Positions 30,501 to 39,312 of a DNA stretch of 64,000 nt are shown one piece after another (positions within the stretch are counted from its first letter, which is position 1; each line of letters begins with the position of its first letter). The notes under the pieces are model-generated. The model saw only the letters and a program-made list of their open reading frames with translations. It did not search any database and was not told the origin of the DNA. This DNA comes from a bacterium. Lineage in GTDB: Bacteria; AUK180. The DNA lies in NCBI GenBank assembly GCA_023144005.1, contig JAGLGN010000031.1:1-64000 (forward strand), in the 5' to 3' direction. The translations under genes and the position numbers were made by a program.

Positions 30501-33500
30501 ATGAAATAACATGCGAGTCCAAAGTAAACGGCCCGATCGCGCCGGTGTATTCATTCCAGGAAACATCGGCATCAAGCTTGTATTCTACTATTTTTACACC
30601 GGAAGCGCCGTCCTCGGAAGACATTTCACAAATGACATCATCGCCCGTAAAGAATTTCGTGATCCCGTCAAAATACTCGGTGGCATATCCGGAAAAAGTG
30701 ATATTCAACGCTTCAGGAGGATCGGGATCCAACAGTATGACCTGTTGCTGAACCGTTTCATTATTGATAAGGTTGTCGCCCGCATAGAATCTGATTAATC
30801 TGTTTCCCCTGCCGGTAACAACTACGGGCGTATCATAAGTCAGATCTCCGCTTGACCCAATGCTGTATCTGATGTATTTCACCCCGCAGCCGGTATCGGT
30901 AGCGTTAAGGGTGAAATTCGCGCCGTCAGCAAAAAAGAGATTTGAGTCGTCAAAATAAGTTTTTCCGGATTCGGAAGTAAATAGGGTCACCGGAGCGATA
31001 TTGTCCCCAATGAGCGGTTCTCCGTATACCGAAGTATAATTTCCGGCATCATCAATGGCCTTGTACTGGAAATTGAAACTATTCGCGGGAACATCGAATT
31101 TAAATTGACTTGCACCGGACTCGATCCATTCTGAAGCCGGATCGGTACGGTAATAAATATGCTGAAGTTGTGCGAGAGAATTGCCCGCATAACTTCTGTT
31201 TATCTTGAATACAGTATTATTATTTACGAATACACCGTAATTTCCACTGAGTGCAAGAGAAAGTGTCGGGGCCTCTTTCTGAACTGTGACCTTCACAGTT
31301 TTTCTGATCTCTTCTCCTGTTTCTTCGCTTCTTGCTGTGATCACAAACGAATATATCCCTGAAGGTACTATTCCGGCGGGATCGGCATCATTGTAACCGT
31401 GCCAGGCAAGTCTGTAACTCCCGCTCTGGTATTTGGCGTTTTCAAAAGAAGGAAATACGGTATTACCCGCGGCGTCCAGAATGTCAACGGTTATCCAGAC
31501 TCCGTCTATCGAAATGGTAAAATACAGCTCGGTAATATCCTTTATACCGTCGTCATTCGGTGAGAACACCGCAGGTTCCACATAGAGGTTCTCAAGATCG
31601 AACATCGAAAGTACCCAGATATTCCATTCCCCGCTTCTTGAAGACTGGAAATAAATATTCTTTCCGTCGGGAGAAGAAGCTGCGCGGCAGTCATCTGTAT
31701 TTGATGTGTTCTCAAGTATCCTGTATTTTATCATGTTTTCAAGGTCAGATGTCCACAGCCGGTAAAATCCGCCCTCTTTCCGTGAATACAAAAGACCCGA
31801 ATCACCGGGAAGCCAGGAGGGATGAAAATCAAGCGGGCCTGTGGTAACCTTCTCCAATGATTTATTATCGACATTGAATATTCTGATGGTGTCGTCATAT
31901 ATGGATTTACGAAGCGCAATTCTGTCCAGCTCATTTGAAACGCTTGGCTCTCTAAGGTCTCCGTAAGATTCATAATGCAGGATTTCAGGTACTCCACCAG
32001 TGAGCTTCTGCTTCCACAGCTCACCGTCTTTCTCAAATACAATAGTATCATTTGACAGCCATGTCGGCTCCGAAAGGTCAAGTGTTGAATTTGTAAGGCG
32101 TATTATTTCCAGAGGTTCTGCCAATCTGACAGTATATACTTCCCTGATCCCGGCGGCATCTGATGTAAAAGCTATCCTTGTCCCGTCCGGTGACCACGAG
32201 GGCTGCCCTTCACTTGAGAGCAGAGCCGGGTCACTTTCTCTGGCCATGCTTCCCGTCAGGGATACGGCGGTATTTTCCAGCTCCTCGATATCATTTGATT
32301 CGATCAGCCAGATATCATCGTTTCCACCTCTCAGGGATACAAATGCGATCTTGCCGCCGGCAGGACTGACCGCTGGTTCGCGGCCTTCCCTCACGGTCAG
32401 TAGTTTGAGAGAGCCGCCTGTACTGGAACTGTAATCCACTCTCCATTCCCAGATGGTCGGGTTTTGAAGGAGGTTTCCCGCCCGGTCAGATGCAGATGTA
32501 AGAGAAATACGCACATATTCGCCGTTAGTAACAATGAAATCCTTTGTTTTGAGCAGATTCACGGTCAAAAGTCCTGAAAGACCGTCATATTCAATGCCCG
32601 GATCGTCAATACCTCTCGCAGCAGCTTCGCTGTTCAGATATACGGATATCGTAGAAGGATCGACACCAAATCCATTACCGTCCGTAATATGGATAGTGCC
32701 GATCGCGCCCCCATCCGTTACCGGAGCCGGATCGTAGGCATAAGGTCCCTGTCTGTCAACCCGTACCCGATAAGGATATACACATGATCTGTTGCCTGCT
32801 GGATCAATTGCTGCAAGGTTCAGATAATAAAACAGTTCATTGCCGATCAACTGATCTGAATACCCTTCAAATGATGTATTCGCATTCATCAGGGAGAAAT
32901 CCGGTTCCAGCCCCCTGATCGTCGAGAATACCGAAGCATACTTCAGGCCGTCCTCGTCCCCCGTCCAGAATATCTTTATATCTGCGGCATCCCCGATGCT
33001 GAGAGGATCAGCGGATTCCATTATAAAATTGTCTATGTCGAAATAGGATCCGGTTTGATTCTGACTCTTGTAGATGAAGAAATTGTCGCATATCCAGTCA
33101 CCGAGATATACTTTTTTTATCGTATAATTATTATCCAATATCTCATCTGCCGGAGCTGTTCCTGCATTTTCAATTACATACTTATGCAAAAGCGAGTAGA
33201 TATCAAATTCATAGTTATGCCAATAATTGTCAATTATCAATTGTCCATTGTCAAATGTCTTTAGGCTATACATCATCTCGTCGCCGGTTTCGTCTCCAGT
33301 AAGTGGTATGAAGTACAATTTTGAGCCGATCTCAAGGTATAAGTTAAACGAAACTCCCTGCTCCGTCCTGTAATCAAAGCTCCAGATCGGGTATTCTCCG
33401 CAATCAACAGCGGCTTCCGAAATGATATAAGAATAATCGCTTCCTTCCTCGCCCTTTACAAATCTGAGGAAATTGTCGCTTGATCCCTCATCCGAGATAT

Positions 33501-36500
33501 TCAATATTACATCTCCATCATCCGGGGTCCTCGAATACCAGCCCATATTCGAGCCGGTGAAGTGGTATTGCGCAAATGACGGATGAGTTGTAGAATAGAT
33601 ATCCTTGATCTTCGGAGGACTTGAATCGATATATGCGATATCGGAATACACAGCGGGATCGCTGAGGAGCGCGACAGTGATCTTTTCCCCATGAGGCCCG
33701 GCATAGATAGTGTTTCTGCCCTTCAGGGAATCTGCGATCAATTGAGAGATGTCTTTAACAGTAATACTGCCCCGGTAATCCCCTGAGTCCACCGCGGTCT
33801 CTTCAAGTCTTACTATAATTCCATCCGGATCAGTTGTCTCGCTGCTTACCCTGACTTCTATGGTATCGATCTCTGCGATATTCTGCTGGTCATTGATCGC
33901 TTCAATATAGAATTTTTCTCCAGATGAGATCGAGATTATCGGTTGTGCAAAGGTCTCTTCGAAGATCTCAATATTATTTATCGAATTGGATATGTCGGGA
34001 ACATTGATATACATCGGATTCGATTCATCCGACTGCCAGCCGAATTCGTCGGTAAGGGTCGCGTAAATGTGGTTTCCGCCGGGGAACAATTCAACATTAC
34101 TGAAAAAGAACCAGCCGAGTTTTCTGATGTTCTGATTGGTATAATGCTTTTCTTCATCCGTATCTTCACTCACTACCCTCAATGCGACCGTACCCTTTCT
34201 TTCGGCCCAACCGAAGATGTGCGTGCTGTGGTAGTTGTAATCTTCTTTGTGTTCATAGAGATATGGACTGTCGGGCCGCTCCTTGGGAGCCATTACGGTG
34301 AAGTATGCGGAATACGGAGGGAGATCTCTAAGATATCCGGTTACATTCAAATCACCGGTATCCGGATCGCCTGTTATCACCGTATCTTGACTTCTAACCG
34401 GATGCCATTCTCTGAGGATGGTATCGAATAGACATATTTTTGCATGGTTAAGAGGTGTCTCCTCGTAGATTATGCCTTCTTCGAACTCGAAATAATCATA
34501 ATATTCAGTGTCGTCAATAACTTCCTCGGCAATATCAAATGTGGATGCCGGAAGCGTTATCGAGAAAACTCCGGTATCATGGAATATTTCTCCCGGAGGA
34601 CGCAGTTCAAAGATATTCCCGCAGACATAGTCATCGGATGGAGTTACAGCGACTTCTTCAGGTGCATATTCCACAATGGACATTAAGAGATAGGAGTGGT
34701 CCAGAGCGGCAAAAGGCAGCGAGAAACTCGCTTTTTTTGATTCTGATATCGTCATACACTCATTGAACGAGCTCATTTTCCTGCCGACGGTGATGATCTT
34801 TTCGTCGGAAGTGGAATTGCCCGATCTGTCCCAGACTTCAAGTTTCAAGGTATATTCACCGTTAAGGCCGTCATCAAGCACTTCCTCGCCCCACCAGAGA
34901 TCGCCGCCTACATTCCACTGACCGAGATTGCCGAAGACCGTTGTAACATTATCCCTCATGGCAAGTCCTGATATCATATGTTCCTGCGATGAATCCACTA
35001 TTTCCGTCCAGGATGTGGGATTATTCCCTTTGCCGTATGAAATAACATAACGCGCAAAATCCCTCGCCGAAGCAATGCCGGCAATCGGTATACTGGCCCT
35101 TATCAGGCTGTTTTCAGCGGGAACCGTTATTTCGGCATCAAGATTGTTAACAAAAACCACCTTTGAATCATAAAGCGTGGAATCAGACGCATCCTTTAGA
35201 TTCAATGTGTAGAACCCGTTATCTACAAATGCATCAGCATCGTCTTTTCCGTCCCAAATGATGGTTGAGATATAAGTATCACACAGATCCACACTTAGGC
35301 TTCTTATCACAGTGCCGTCTAATTCTATCTCTGCTACAAGATCGGTCAAGGGATTATTTTTAAAGTAGGTAAAAGTGAAAGTAGTATTGTTGTCAGGTAC
35401 ATCACTTTCCGGGATCGGATAGATATCGGGAAGAGAATCGTTTATCTCTGTGCTCAGGCAGGTCTTGTCCCAAACCACATCGCCGCCATGATGGCCGAAA
35501 AGGATACCTTTCACCTTTTTGTTTACAAGGCCGACTGCGGAGGTCGGTATCTTTAATCTGACCCATTGATTAACCGGAATTTCAGTAAAGATACCACCGA
35601 GTCTCATAAGAGACGGTGTATTGTTCACTCCACCAGTGGGGATCAGGTCTGCGCCGAAGTAGCAGCGGTGTTCACCGTTTCCATTATCGGTGTAAAACTG
35701 CATCATTATCTCATGCGGCAGGGATTTCAGATAGATGTATTGAACAATGTATTTTTCAACGCCGTATCCGTCCTGCTCGATAAGGACTCCATCGCTGGGA
35801 GCGAGGTAATAGTGAGAGTGCCAGGCTGAAGTTGTGTTGTTCTGGTGGGCTGAGCCTCCCGAAAACACAGGATCCGTGATCCATGAAAAGCTTCCAGTTA
35901 ATGTAGATGATGCAGGAAAATCATCTTCGACAATATAACCTGGAATATCAGGAATAGGTATATATTCTCCGGTAATGAGCTGATCCGAGTGCGATAAATA
36001 ATCCCCTGCATCATGATACTCTGCCAGATTGTCAACGCTTCTGAACCTGCTTTCAGCTTCCCATTCTACGCCTGCAATGCTGCCGTATTGCGCAGAAGTG
36101 CCTCCGTTTAATACAACAGTTGTCTCTGTGGAAATATAGTTACCGGCATAATCATATGCACTGATTCGCAAGACATATTCTCCGGGTGGATAGTTTTTTC
36201 CGTCCAGTTCACCGAGCAGGCCATCCTTGGACATATAATCCATGTTAATAAAATCATATGATCCTCCGGTTATGTCGGATATCTCGTAATACTTCAAATA
36301 TTTGTCATTTATGTTTCCATAAATACCATAGAATCCGGGCTTATCTTCGATTGGCTTGACTTCCAATGTATCTATTGTGGGAAGTGTTTTGTCAACAATT
36401 ACTCTTCCCTCTTTGCATATTTCTTCGTCGGTTTCTGAGGAATATTTCATTACAAATGTGTATTCTCCATCAGAAACATAATATCCGTAATTATCTCTGC

Positions 36501-39312
36501 CGTTCCATTCCGCCTTGTTTATTCCGGGGATAATCGGCTCTTTGTCCCAGATGCTCTTTTGTTCATCTCCAAGGGAGTCATATATATGAAAATCCGCAGT
36601 CCCCTGATCCGAGAATTCCGAAAATAATTCGATGATATCATAAACCCCGGGAGAACTGACCGGAGAAAAAGAGTATTTCGCAATAGTCGGTAACTGCTCT
36701 GAATATGCGGCATCATTAAAAGAAAGGCCTGAAGGACCGATATTATTGATATAATATTCTTCGTATTTTTCATATAAATAATTTTCTGCTTCATATGGTT
36801 GGAGGCCCGACCAGTCCAATTCATAATCCAACAACTTTATTTTTTCAGGTGAAATATCCGTAATAAGGATCTTCTTTGATTGTTGCACGAAGGTAGGATC
36901 GGGTGTCACAATTGTGTGAATCTCATGGCAATCTTTCGGAATTGCCTTTATCACTCTTCTTGCCTTCGCACTTTTTTTGTCTGAACTTGTCGCTTCAACG
37001 ATAACCAGTCCCAGAATCGTTGTGCCTTCAATAACTACTTCTTTCCCGTAGGGCTTCTTGGGAGAGGTTTCACTTTTAATTGGACATTCATAACTTTCTA
37101 TGCTGCCTACATCAACGGTAATTGTAACCTCGATCTTGGCAGGAGTTTTTAATGTACATTCAGGAGTAAGGATAATGGGAGTTGAATTGATGACTATTTC
37201 AGGAACTCCCTTCTCGTATGACAATGATACAGGTTGATCAACTGTCTTTTGGCAAGCATCACCTGCTTCTCTGATCCTAATTATTGTTGAAGCGGTAATT
37301 TCATCACCCGCAACCAGAACACTTGCGGAAAACTTGGTTTCCCCATCTGCATCGATCTCAAAACTAATGGATTTTCCAATTTTATCGCCCTCACCATATT
37401 GAACATTACTTACTTCCTCGTTATCATCATCGCTCCATCCGATATTGATAGGATTATTAAGGTCTTCTATGAACAATTCAATATGTAGCTTTTGGGTGCC
37501 TTCATTTCTTAAATAATATGTTTCTTCAACTGTAATTACACCACTTGGTGGTCGGTTAACGAAATTTGATTCACAACCGGTAGCAATCGGCAGTTCCACA
37601 TCCTTTAGAGTGAACTCTTCCTTTTTATCATCTCCTGTTTCATAATTCCAGCTGCCATCATCTTTTCTGTCCGGTTTGTCGTCTCTCTTGGGATTGATCT
37701 GATTTCCCGCAAGGTCCTTTGTATCCTTTGAGATGATTACCTTATACTCCTCGCAAGGTATCACCAAATACGCTGGAAGCGTACCATGCCATGTATCATC
37801 CTCAAATTCGGTCTCATCCCATCCTTTTGTTTCAGTATGGGCAGTTGAGATATCAAGTATCCATTCTTCATCAGGAACATCATCATCGCTGTTTTTGATC
37901 GTAACGGTGAGTTTGGCGTCTTGATTGTCCATGCTTTCATTGAACTGGATACTGAAATCAAGAGGTTCGGTGGGATCGACATTTAGGAATTGATCTTCAT
38001 CGGAATATATCTCGCTGCCGTACTGACTGATTGTTATGTTGTGAACTATCGGGACGGTATTGTCAACAGATACCTGAATAAATCCATCTTTCTTATGCCC
38101 TAATACACCTGGAGTTGGATAACCGGGGAATAGCATTGATGTAGGCATCTGTAAATCCGATACCTCAAATTGCAATTCGTAGAATCCATCAGGATAATTT
38201 CCGCTCAGGGTATCCCACACGCCATCATTAATGTTTGATTGATGTATCCCATTAATGTAACCGGCATCTTTGTACAATTCAAACCAGTTCTTTTTTTCCC
38301 TTAGTGAGACAAAGGGTGGTGTAGCTCTATATATTTTATCCCAAGCCCAATCCGAGACAGGGGAATCAGTACCATCTCTAGGTGATGAATTGAATTGCAT
38401 CCAATAATATAACTCATTGTATCGATGTTCTTTATCCTTATTCACATAGAACTTTAAGTCATATGGTGCTGCGGTTTTTTTCTCGTCTCCGAATTGATCA
38501 TAAGCATTTATTAAAAATTTTATTTTCCCATTAACGCTAATCCAAGGATCATCGTCAATGTTGCCGGTTACAGTGGGCATAAATATTATCGCTGCTTTTA
38601 ATCCCGATTCTGTAGCTGTAAGGGTACTTGCGCCCTCTACAACTGCAGGCATTTGGGAATGATATTTGATATTTGATGATTTGTCTTCACTCAATATCCC
38701 TACATACTTTATAATGGGTTCTTCAACATCAACTGGACGATTTAGGAAAAAGAGTGGATTCTCAAACTCATCTGACGAATTCCTTACACCGAAATGCAAA
38801 TGATCAGCTCTAATTGTCTTTTCTTTATTACTATAATATATGCCAACTTCGCACATCTCCGTGTTCCACGGAATCTTAAGATAATCAATATTAGGACCAG
38901 GAAGGACTTGAACATGAGTTACTTCTGTAACCTCATCGGTAAATATATCGCCCACTTTTATTTGCCGTATTTTGGGGATGCCAGTGTCAGGATCAATATA
39001 TGTAATCTCTTTCGGATTTTGTATATGCACATACATTATTTCGCGCCCTGAATCATTTTGAATTATAATATATTTGCTGTATTCAGATGTTAAAATAATT
39101 CCCTCAATTATGCCTGATTCAGCTACATACACTTTGTCTTCTTCAGTTGCTCGTATATCAATACCAGAATGAATATGCGTCGGCCTATACTCGCCGAATG
39201 TACCTGTAATTATTTTTGGACTATCATTTGTATCCAATGGCCATCTTGTGGCTATTAACAACATTTGTAAACAAAATATTATTAATAGTACAAGGAGTTT
39301 TCTACTCTTCAT
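21550..39312 (-). CDS. 5920-aa giant exported protein: N-terminal M23-type metallopeptidase domain, FlgD-Ig domains, TolB-like propeller segments, long array of OmpL47/Ig-like repeats, C-terminal helical region
   Basis: Single uninterrupted 17.8-kb ORF; signal peptide; M23 motifs 'HIHSGIDIRA' (HxxxD) and 'DHLHFGV' (HxH); 'FSPNDDGIKD', 'FSPDGDECED', 'FSPNGDNCLD'; dozens of 'DNVGN/DNLGN' repeat endings. Confidence 0.9.
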   Translation of the reverse strand: MKSRKLLVLLIIFCLQMLLIATRWPLDTNDSPKIITGTFGEYRPTHIHSGIDIRATEEDKVYVAESGIIEGIILTSEYSKYIIIQNDSGREIMYVHIQNPKEITYIDPDTGIPKIRQIKVGDIFTDEVTEVTHVQVLPGPNIDYLKIPWNTEMCEVGIYYSNKEKTIRADHLHFGVRNSSDEFENPLFFLNRPVDVEEPIIKYVGILSEDKSSNIKYHSQMPAVVEGASTLTATESGLKAAIIFMPTVTGNIDDDPWISVNGKIKFLINAYDQFGDEKKTAAPYDLKFYVNKDKEHRYNELYYWMQFNSSPRDGTDSPVSDWAWDKIYRATPPFVSLREKKNWFELYKDAGYINGIHQSNINDGVWDTLSGNYPDGFYELQFEVSDLQMPTSMLFPGYPTPGVLGHKKDGFIQVSVDNTVPIVHNITISQYGSEIYSDEDQFLNVDPTEPLDFSIQFNESMDNQDAKLTVTIKNSDDDVPDEEWILDISTAHTETKGWDETEFEDDTWHGTLPAYLVIPCEEYKVIISKDTKDLAGNQINPKRDDKPDRKDDGSWNYETGDDKKEEFTLKDVELPIATGCESNFVNRPPSGVITVEETYYLRNEGTQKLHIELFIEDLNNPINIGWSDDDNEEVSNVQYGEGDKIGKSISFEIDADGETKFSASVLVAGDEITASTIIRIREAGDACQKTVDQPVSLSYEKGVPEIVINSTPIILTPECTLKTPAKIEVTITVDVGSIESYECPIKSETSPKKPYGKEVVIEGTTILGLVIVEATSSDKKSAKARRVIKAIPKDCHEIHTIVTPDPTFVQQSKKILITDISPEKIKLLDYELDWSGLQPYEAENYLYEKYEEYYINNIGPSGLSFNDAAYSEQLPTIAKYSFSPVSSPGVYDIIELFSEFSDQGTADFHIYDSLGDEQKSIWDKEPIIPGINKAEWNGRDNYGYYVSDGEYTFVMKYSSETDEEICKEGRVIVDKTLPTIDTLEVKPIEDKPGFYGIYGNINDKYLKYYEISDITGGSYDFINMDYMSKDGLLGELDGKNYPPGEYVLRISAYDYAGNYISTETTVVLNGGTSAQYGSIAGVEWEAESRFRSVDNLAEYHDAGDYLSHSDQLITGEYIPIPDIPGYIVEDDFPASSTLTGSFSWITDPVFSGGSAHQNNTTSAWHSHYYLAPSDGVLIEQDGYGVEKYIVQYIYLKSLPHEIMMQFYTDNGNGEHRCYFGADLIPTGGVNNTPSLMRLGGIFTEIPVNQWVRLKIPTSAVGLVNKKVKGILFGHHGGDVVWDKTCLSTEINDSLPDIYPIPESDVPDNNTTFTFTYFKNNPLTDLVAEIELDGTVIRSLSVDLCDTYISTIIWDGKDDADAFVDNGFYTLNLKDASDSTLYDSKVVFVNNLDAEITVPAENSLIRASIPIAGIASARDFARYVISYGKGNNPTSWTEIVDSSQEHMISGLAMRDNVTTVFGNLGQWNVGGDLWWGEEVLDDGLNGEYTLKLEVWDRSGNSTSDEKIITVGRKMSSFNECMTISESKKASFSLPFAALDHSYLLMSIVEYAPEEVAVTPSDDYVCGNIFELRPPGEIFHDTGVFSITLPASTFDIAEEVIDDTEYYDYFEFEEGIIYEETPLNHAKICLFDTILREWHPVRSQDTVITGDPDTGDLNVTGYLRDLPPYSAYFTVMAPKERPDSPYLYEHKEDYNYHSTHIFGWAERKGTVALRVVSEDTDEEKHYTNQNIRKLGWFFFSNVELFPGGNHIYATLTDEFGWQSDESNPMYINVPDISNSINNIEIFEETFAQPIISISSGEKFYIEAINDQQNIAEIDTIEVRVSSETTDPDGIIVRLEETAVDSGDYRGSITVKDISQLIADSLKGRNTIYAGPHGEKITVALLSDPAVYSDIAYIDSSPPKIKDIYSTTHPSFAQYHFTGSNMGWYSRTPDDGDVILNISDEGSSDNFLRFVKGEEGSDYSYIISEAAVDCGEYPIWSFDYRTEQGVSFNLYLEIGSKLYFIPLTGDETGDEMMYSLKTFDNGQLIIDNYWHNYEFDIYSLLHKYVIENAGTAPADEILDNNYTIKKVYLGDWICDNFFIYKSQNQTGSYFDIDNFIMESADPLSIGDAADIKIFWTGDEDGLKYASVFSTIRGLEPDFSLMNANTSFEGYSDQLIGNELFYYLNLAAIDPAGNRSCVYPYRVRVDRQGPYAYDPAPVTDGGAIGTIHITDGNGFGVDPSTISVYLNSEAAARGIDDPGIEYDGLSGLLTVNLLKTKDFIVTNGEYVRISLTSASDRAGNLLQNPTIWEWRVDYSSSTGGSLKLLTVREGREPAVSPAGGKIAFVSLRGGNDDIWLIESNDIEELENTAVSLTGSMARESDPALLSSEGQPSWSPDGTRIAFTSDAAGIREVYTVRLAEPLEIIRLTNSTLDLSEPTWLSNDTIVFEKDGELWKQKLTGGVPEILHYESYGDLREPSVSNELDRIALRKSIYDDTIRIFNVDNKSLEKVTTGPLDFHPSWLPGDSGLLYSRKEGGFYRLWTSDLENMIKYRILENTSNTDDCRAASSPDGKNIYFQSSRSGEWNIWVLSMFDLENLYVEPAVFSPNDDGIKDITELYFTISIDGVWITVDILDAAGNTVFPSFENAKYQSGSYRLAWHGYNDADPAGIVPSGIYSFVITARSEETGEEIRKTVKVTVQKEAPTLSLALSGNYGVFVNNNTVFKINRSYAGNSLAQLQHIYYRTDPASEWIESGASQFKFDVPANSFNFQYKAIDDAGNYTSVYGEPLIGDNIAPVTLFTSESGKTYFDDSNLFFADGANFTLNATDTGCGVKYIRYSIGSSGDLTYDTPVVVTGRGNRLIRFYAGDNLINNETVQQQVILLDPDPPEALNITFSGYATEYFDGITKFFTGDDVICEMSSEDGASGVKIVEYKLDADVSWNEYTGAIGPFTLDSHVISYRATDNVGNVTRIFETAFEITDSIPYSAITIDPAPYIDALGRIFVKDALIGFTWDPPATGVMYRIHPTTDYTFFDGSSSPFTLPNPGMQKISFYSYDNLAAASLEDERTYTIYVDDLSPVTTVAFTGEHFNNYISGSTGVIFTSVDQGLDEASGVKEILYAKGTSDQYQPYTIPLLTGPSEESVTYHYYSEDNTANIESPIKSITLDIDRLPPIVELSGVSGNYLFDNASGKVYVSGLFELGFTSSDTGSGVRNIYYLYDLPEDGSAWNIFSANFADFTENTRIYYFADDNVGNSTGISERQIIADNQGPQLYLSSSMGIYEKDGYDYSSPDNSFYISGTDVSGIDKITYTIDGYPIGGSDYSDGMQIPSPAEDGFRIGYKGIDLLNNESQYERTISVDSDIPVSSISVSGASYDPGSGYLYITSSTVLSISATDMTSGIANTEWRINNMEWTDGNVPLIGSEETFLEYRSLDNVGNLETVKSTVIYVDDNSPVTSIAKYDDIHTDGVNYYVTPGTSVFLSVSDESLTAYTKYRIDIGDEIVYDESAGVLFDTEETYTFAFRSTDILGNVEVEKEVSVICDLQIPLVTLTCSKPLHITTDDVFSSLDNIFKLNWTDASIGFVEYQIDASGFTPYVEDAEFQLISAGAHTIEVKAWDATSTLIYQKTWPVYVDNTPPSGSIAFDPDYIIETVQYASSVTDITLTGTDTADVKNSGVKEIQYSINKGNYVVYTAGFHPYILSGIEEIDYTIVDNVGNEESYNETYSVDGIPPLTYISFTGIVAATPQGLRVTSGSNGFSFISSDPGTITTGVDLTQYRFDDAAWIDYVQDSVIDLASLSSGLHEIGYHSIDNLSNMEDERIFPLYIDNDAPAVTHSVIPYVYNDAGTGYNWISGTARISLSATDIFPDVIKYRMGAAGEFGDYCAPLSIAQEGDYLLSYYGIDKVGNTSATEDFSFNVDIGDPEINYAVVGDNYSPDDGPIYVKDSTTFDLSATDTGSGVKSTQYSTDGIFWVNSVQYPGGYSEAGTPLYFRGVDNVGNFSEIVSVNSILDESAPSLDFTINGFYINREGNYAETITGYSYTISAADTGSGIDNITYSINGGSSIITDSDEVEFILAATGLYTITYSAVDNLGNSTGDYEFTIKVTDEINCVLAISDKPLHETDTQLFASLDYVFTLENRCPGSAFDLIEYNNDSVEGTYLTYSIPLYPSAQATYSIFYKAVNTGDGTYGPVGELIVDIDDLPPDSTLATSGPSSGTYVNHETLFTISVSEHSSYSTSGVRNSYFKYGTDGYSIYDVPFTITSEDGPLTVSYYSEDNVFNTETENTEDFTMDNTPPEITLTATNSYGEDPLYVLSTTDITLEFTDAGCGEDLAQCYYKVDDGAYILYSTALQIIGQGSHILTVKSADLLGNETEEITYDIFLDGEVPVALISVVSGPAYLDASSDLYVSTETYFGISGTDSGSGLEKRYYSIDGGTDIEYTQDFNMTLLDGSHTISAYVSDNLGNISTTVDKTVILDSIPPTVPLLTTAVLTFDGVLVSFTGSTDDHSGLTDAHSGVNSYILSRNNKKIADIAFGAATYLDEVLPEGYDAEYTLCAVDNVLNISGESSLSLSVTDLSPVVTLTSDLTKFSPDGDECEDQVIFTLNVSDDRGIEYWTLDITSMITGQAIYSIAGAAETTNYIFTWDGNDASGLSAPEGTYTCTLTAEDPNGNQDIDSVSVDLDTTRKITTIALDNTIEFPTGYFTGQPIFNSSGEIVTYMLSEDECRCNNCFIQPGITLPYNISRNAGIWSGNIDGTLIVNNVPEAFKPAGWPWWQTWYPPPTDVPKLSFDDNYLAYFRGYKIEILDLINNTTDIIDESVLEWDHVWNKQANDLAFISRTNGGTTLKIYNESGISTVRELYAFSYGIDWSNNGQFLAVNGTPDSNEQGNPNPVYTVNLAGSVPVYQKISENDEWCWQPLISPDNRKLAYFSWVAGNIYSIKVVFLDEAGNLQDYNGAPAVEIADFDMTTSYAVDMIGWSSDSKYVYYALADNMIPGEDCLVVPKFSASPDPFGEQVNYTILPGKPDILEYSIGKVDFLGRNDTIIANNMEIAAMSFGYAIAYPAISRDGTKIVYSEYNSGNSGNISILGLTEHPECEQGQWNVPGSVANLECDVIATVDPSDLLSPVDTLMISSLPVNSIPGENTNLENIEPIISEVYDIKLLSGQTEFNNSIELTFTYTDEEVEGLDETRLQVWTYNDESGMWHIAQTDDIQILRDTAGNSLTVMVDSISGLFILSGYYGDETRPEFISSTVIPLYFSPNGDNCLDICELRFTMDKFARADLRVFDRGGNVLFEDHRYVLPNEENTFIWNGLSSDGMAYTDELYAFELTAVDVEGLESNVYYESVFIDLISPVSSVNFNGSIYQIAGTTFVSDMSNLEISSVDGGLYSSGVENVMFSIDESELQQYLMPVYFSGLAEGLHEMSYYGKDNACNTEISSSASFTVDGTPPEIALDYHPFKISGVNTLVFKGTLFSLITQDALSGVKNIQYRVASASGQNDTGWMNYVDQFVLPFSIPGKYTISYKASDNVDNTTEEFTIEVILVPATETIVAASEFERVLLLNGEGFEEPETLEFLSGLPDLLIVDNIVDFVDEMRTGMYNVYWINEKDENLPGSTSEELKEHVFSGKGLLSSGYIQMISEGGSPELFNLKYTGEYPENDYIVDISDSIISNAGTIPVEGWIQRLEVYDATVVSQEIPGTITISGNIPAPVISLNSFGDGKASYYGFDLLNNAGNISMEEIISRNIDYFAPASTGEYLPGMVAVVTINVIADISTDIRIIETVPQNVEILKAYDSGVIDENTITFDFASSESEFSARYLIRIPDYSGDLDFNTNTLYKVDNIWFNSETVQRNVTVASTVAGLKESIMEKLAEITAITQYSNKIGNAIKIFERIAEYPGTIDELDKAVSDILKSIGNVRQVIDVDTKECLLQMDKLLLYYESLYREVE
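25950..31270 (-). repeat. Protein-level array of OmpL47/Ig-like repeats within the 5920-aa ORF (limits approximate)
   Basis: Recurring pattern '..(V/I)..S.DTGSGV..I.Y.ID......Y......F.......I.Y...DNVGN.E......(V/I)D..PP' at roughly 80-100 aa spacing. Confidence 0.8.
33221..33256. repeat. Copy of the ATTGTCAATT/TTGTCCATTG repeat embedded in coding sequence of the giant ORF
   Basis: CAATAATTGTCAATTATCAATTGTCCATTGTCAAAT; shares the 16-mer AATTGTCCATTGTCAA with intergenic 4923-4938; encodes 'FDNGQLIIDNYW'. Confidence 0.8.

Noticed and set aside
25950-31270. Regularly spaced repeats as a possible CRISPR or DNA satellite
   Set aside because: Periodicity is at protein level (about 80-100 aa), with diverged DNA and no constant spacer/repeat structure
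15212-36824. Many short ORFs (60-160 aa) inside or antisense to the giant genes and other long CDSs
   Set aside because: They shadow long coding frames, have no recognisable domains or RBS context, and are expected by chance opposite repetitive Ig-type coding DNA
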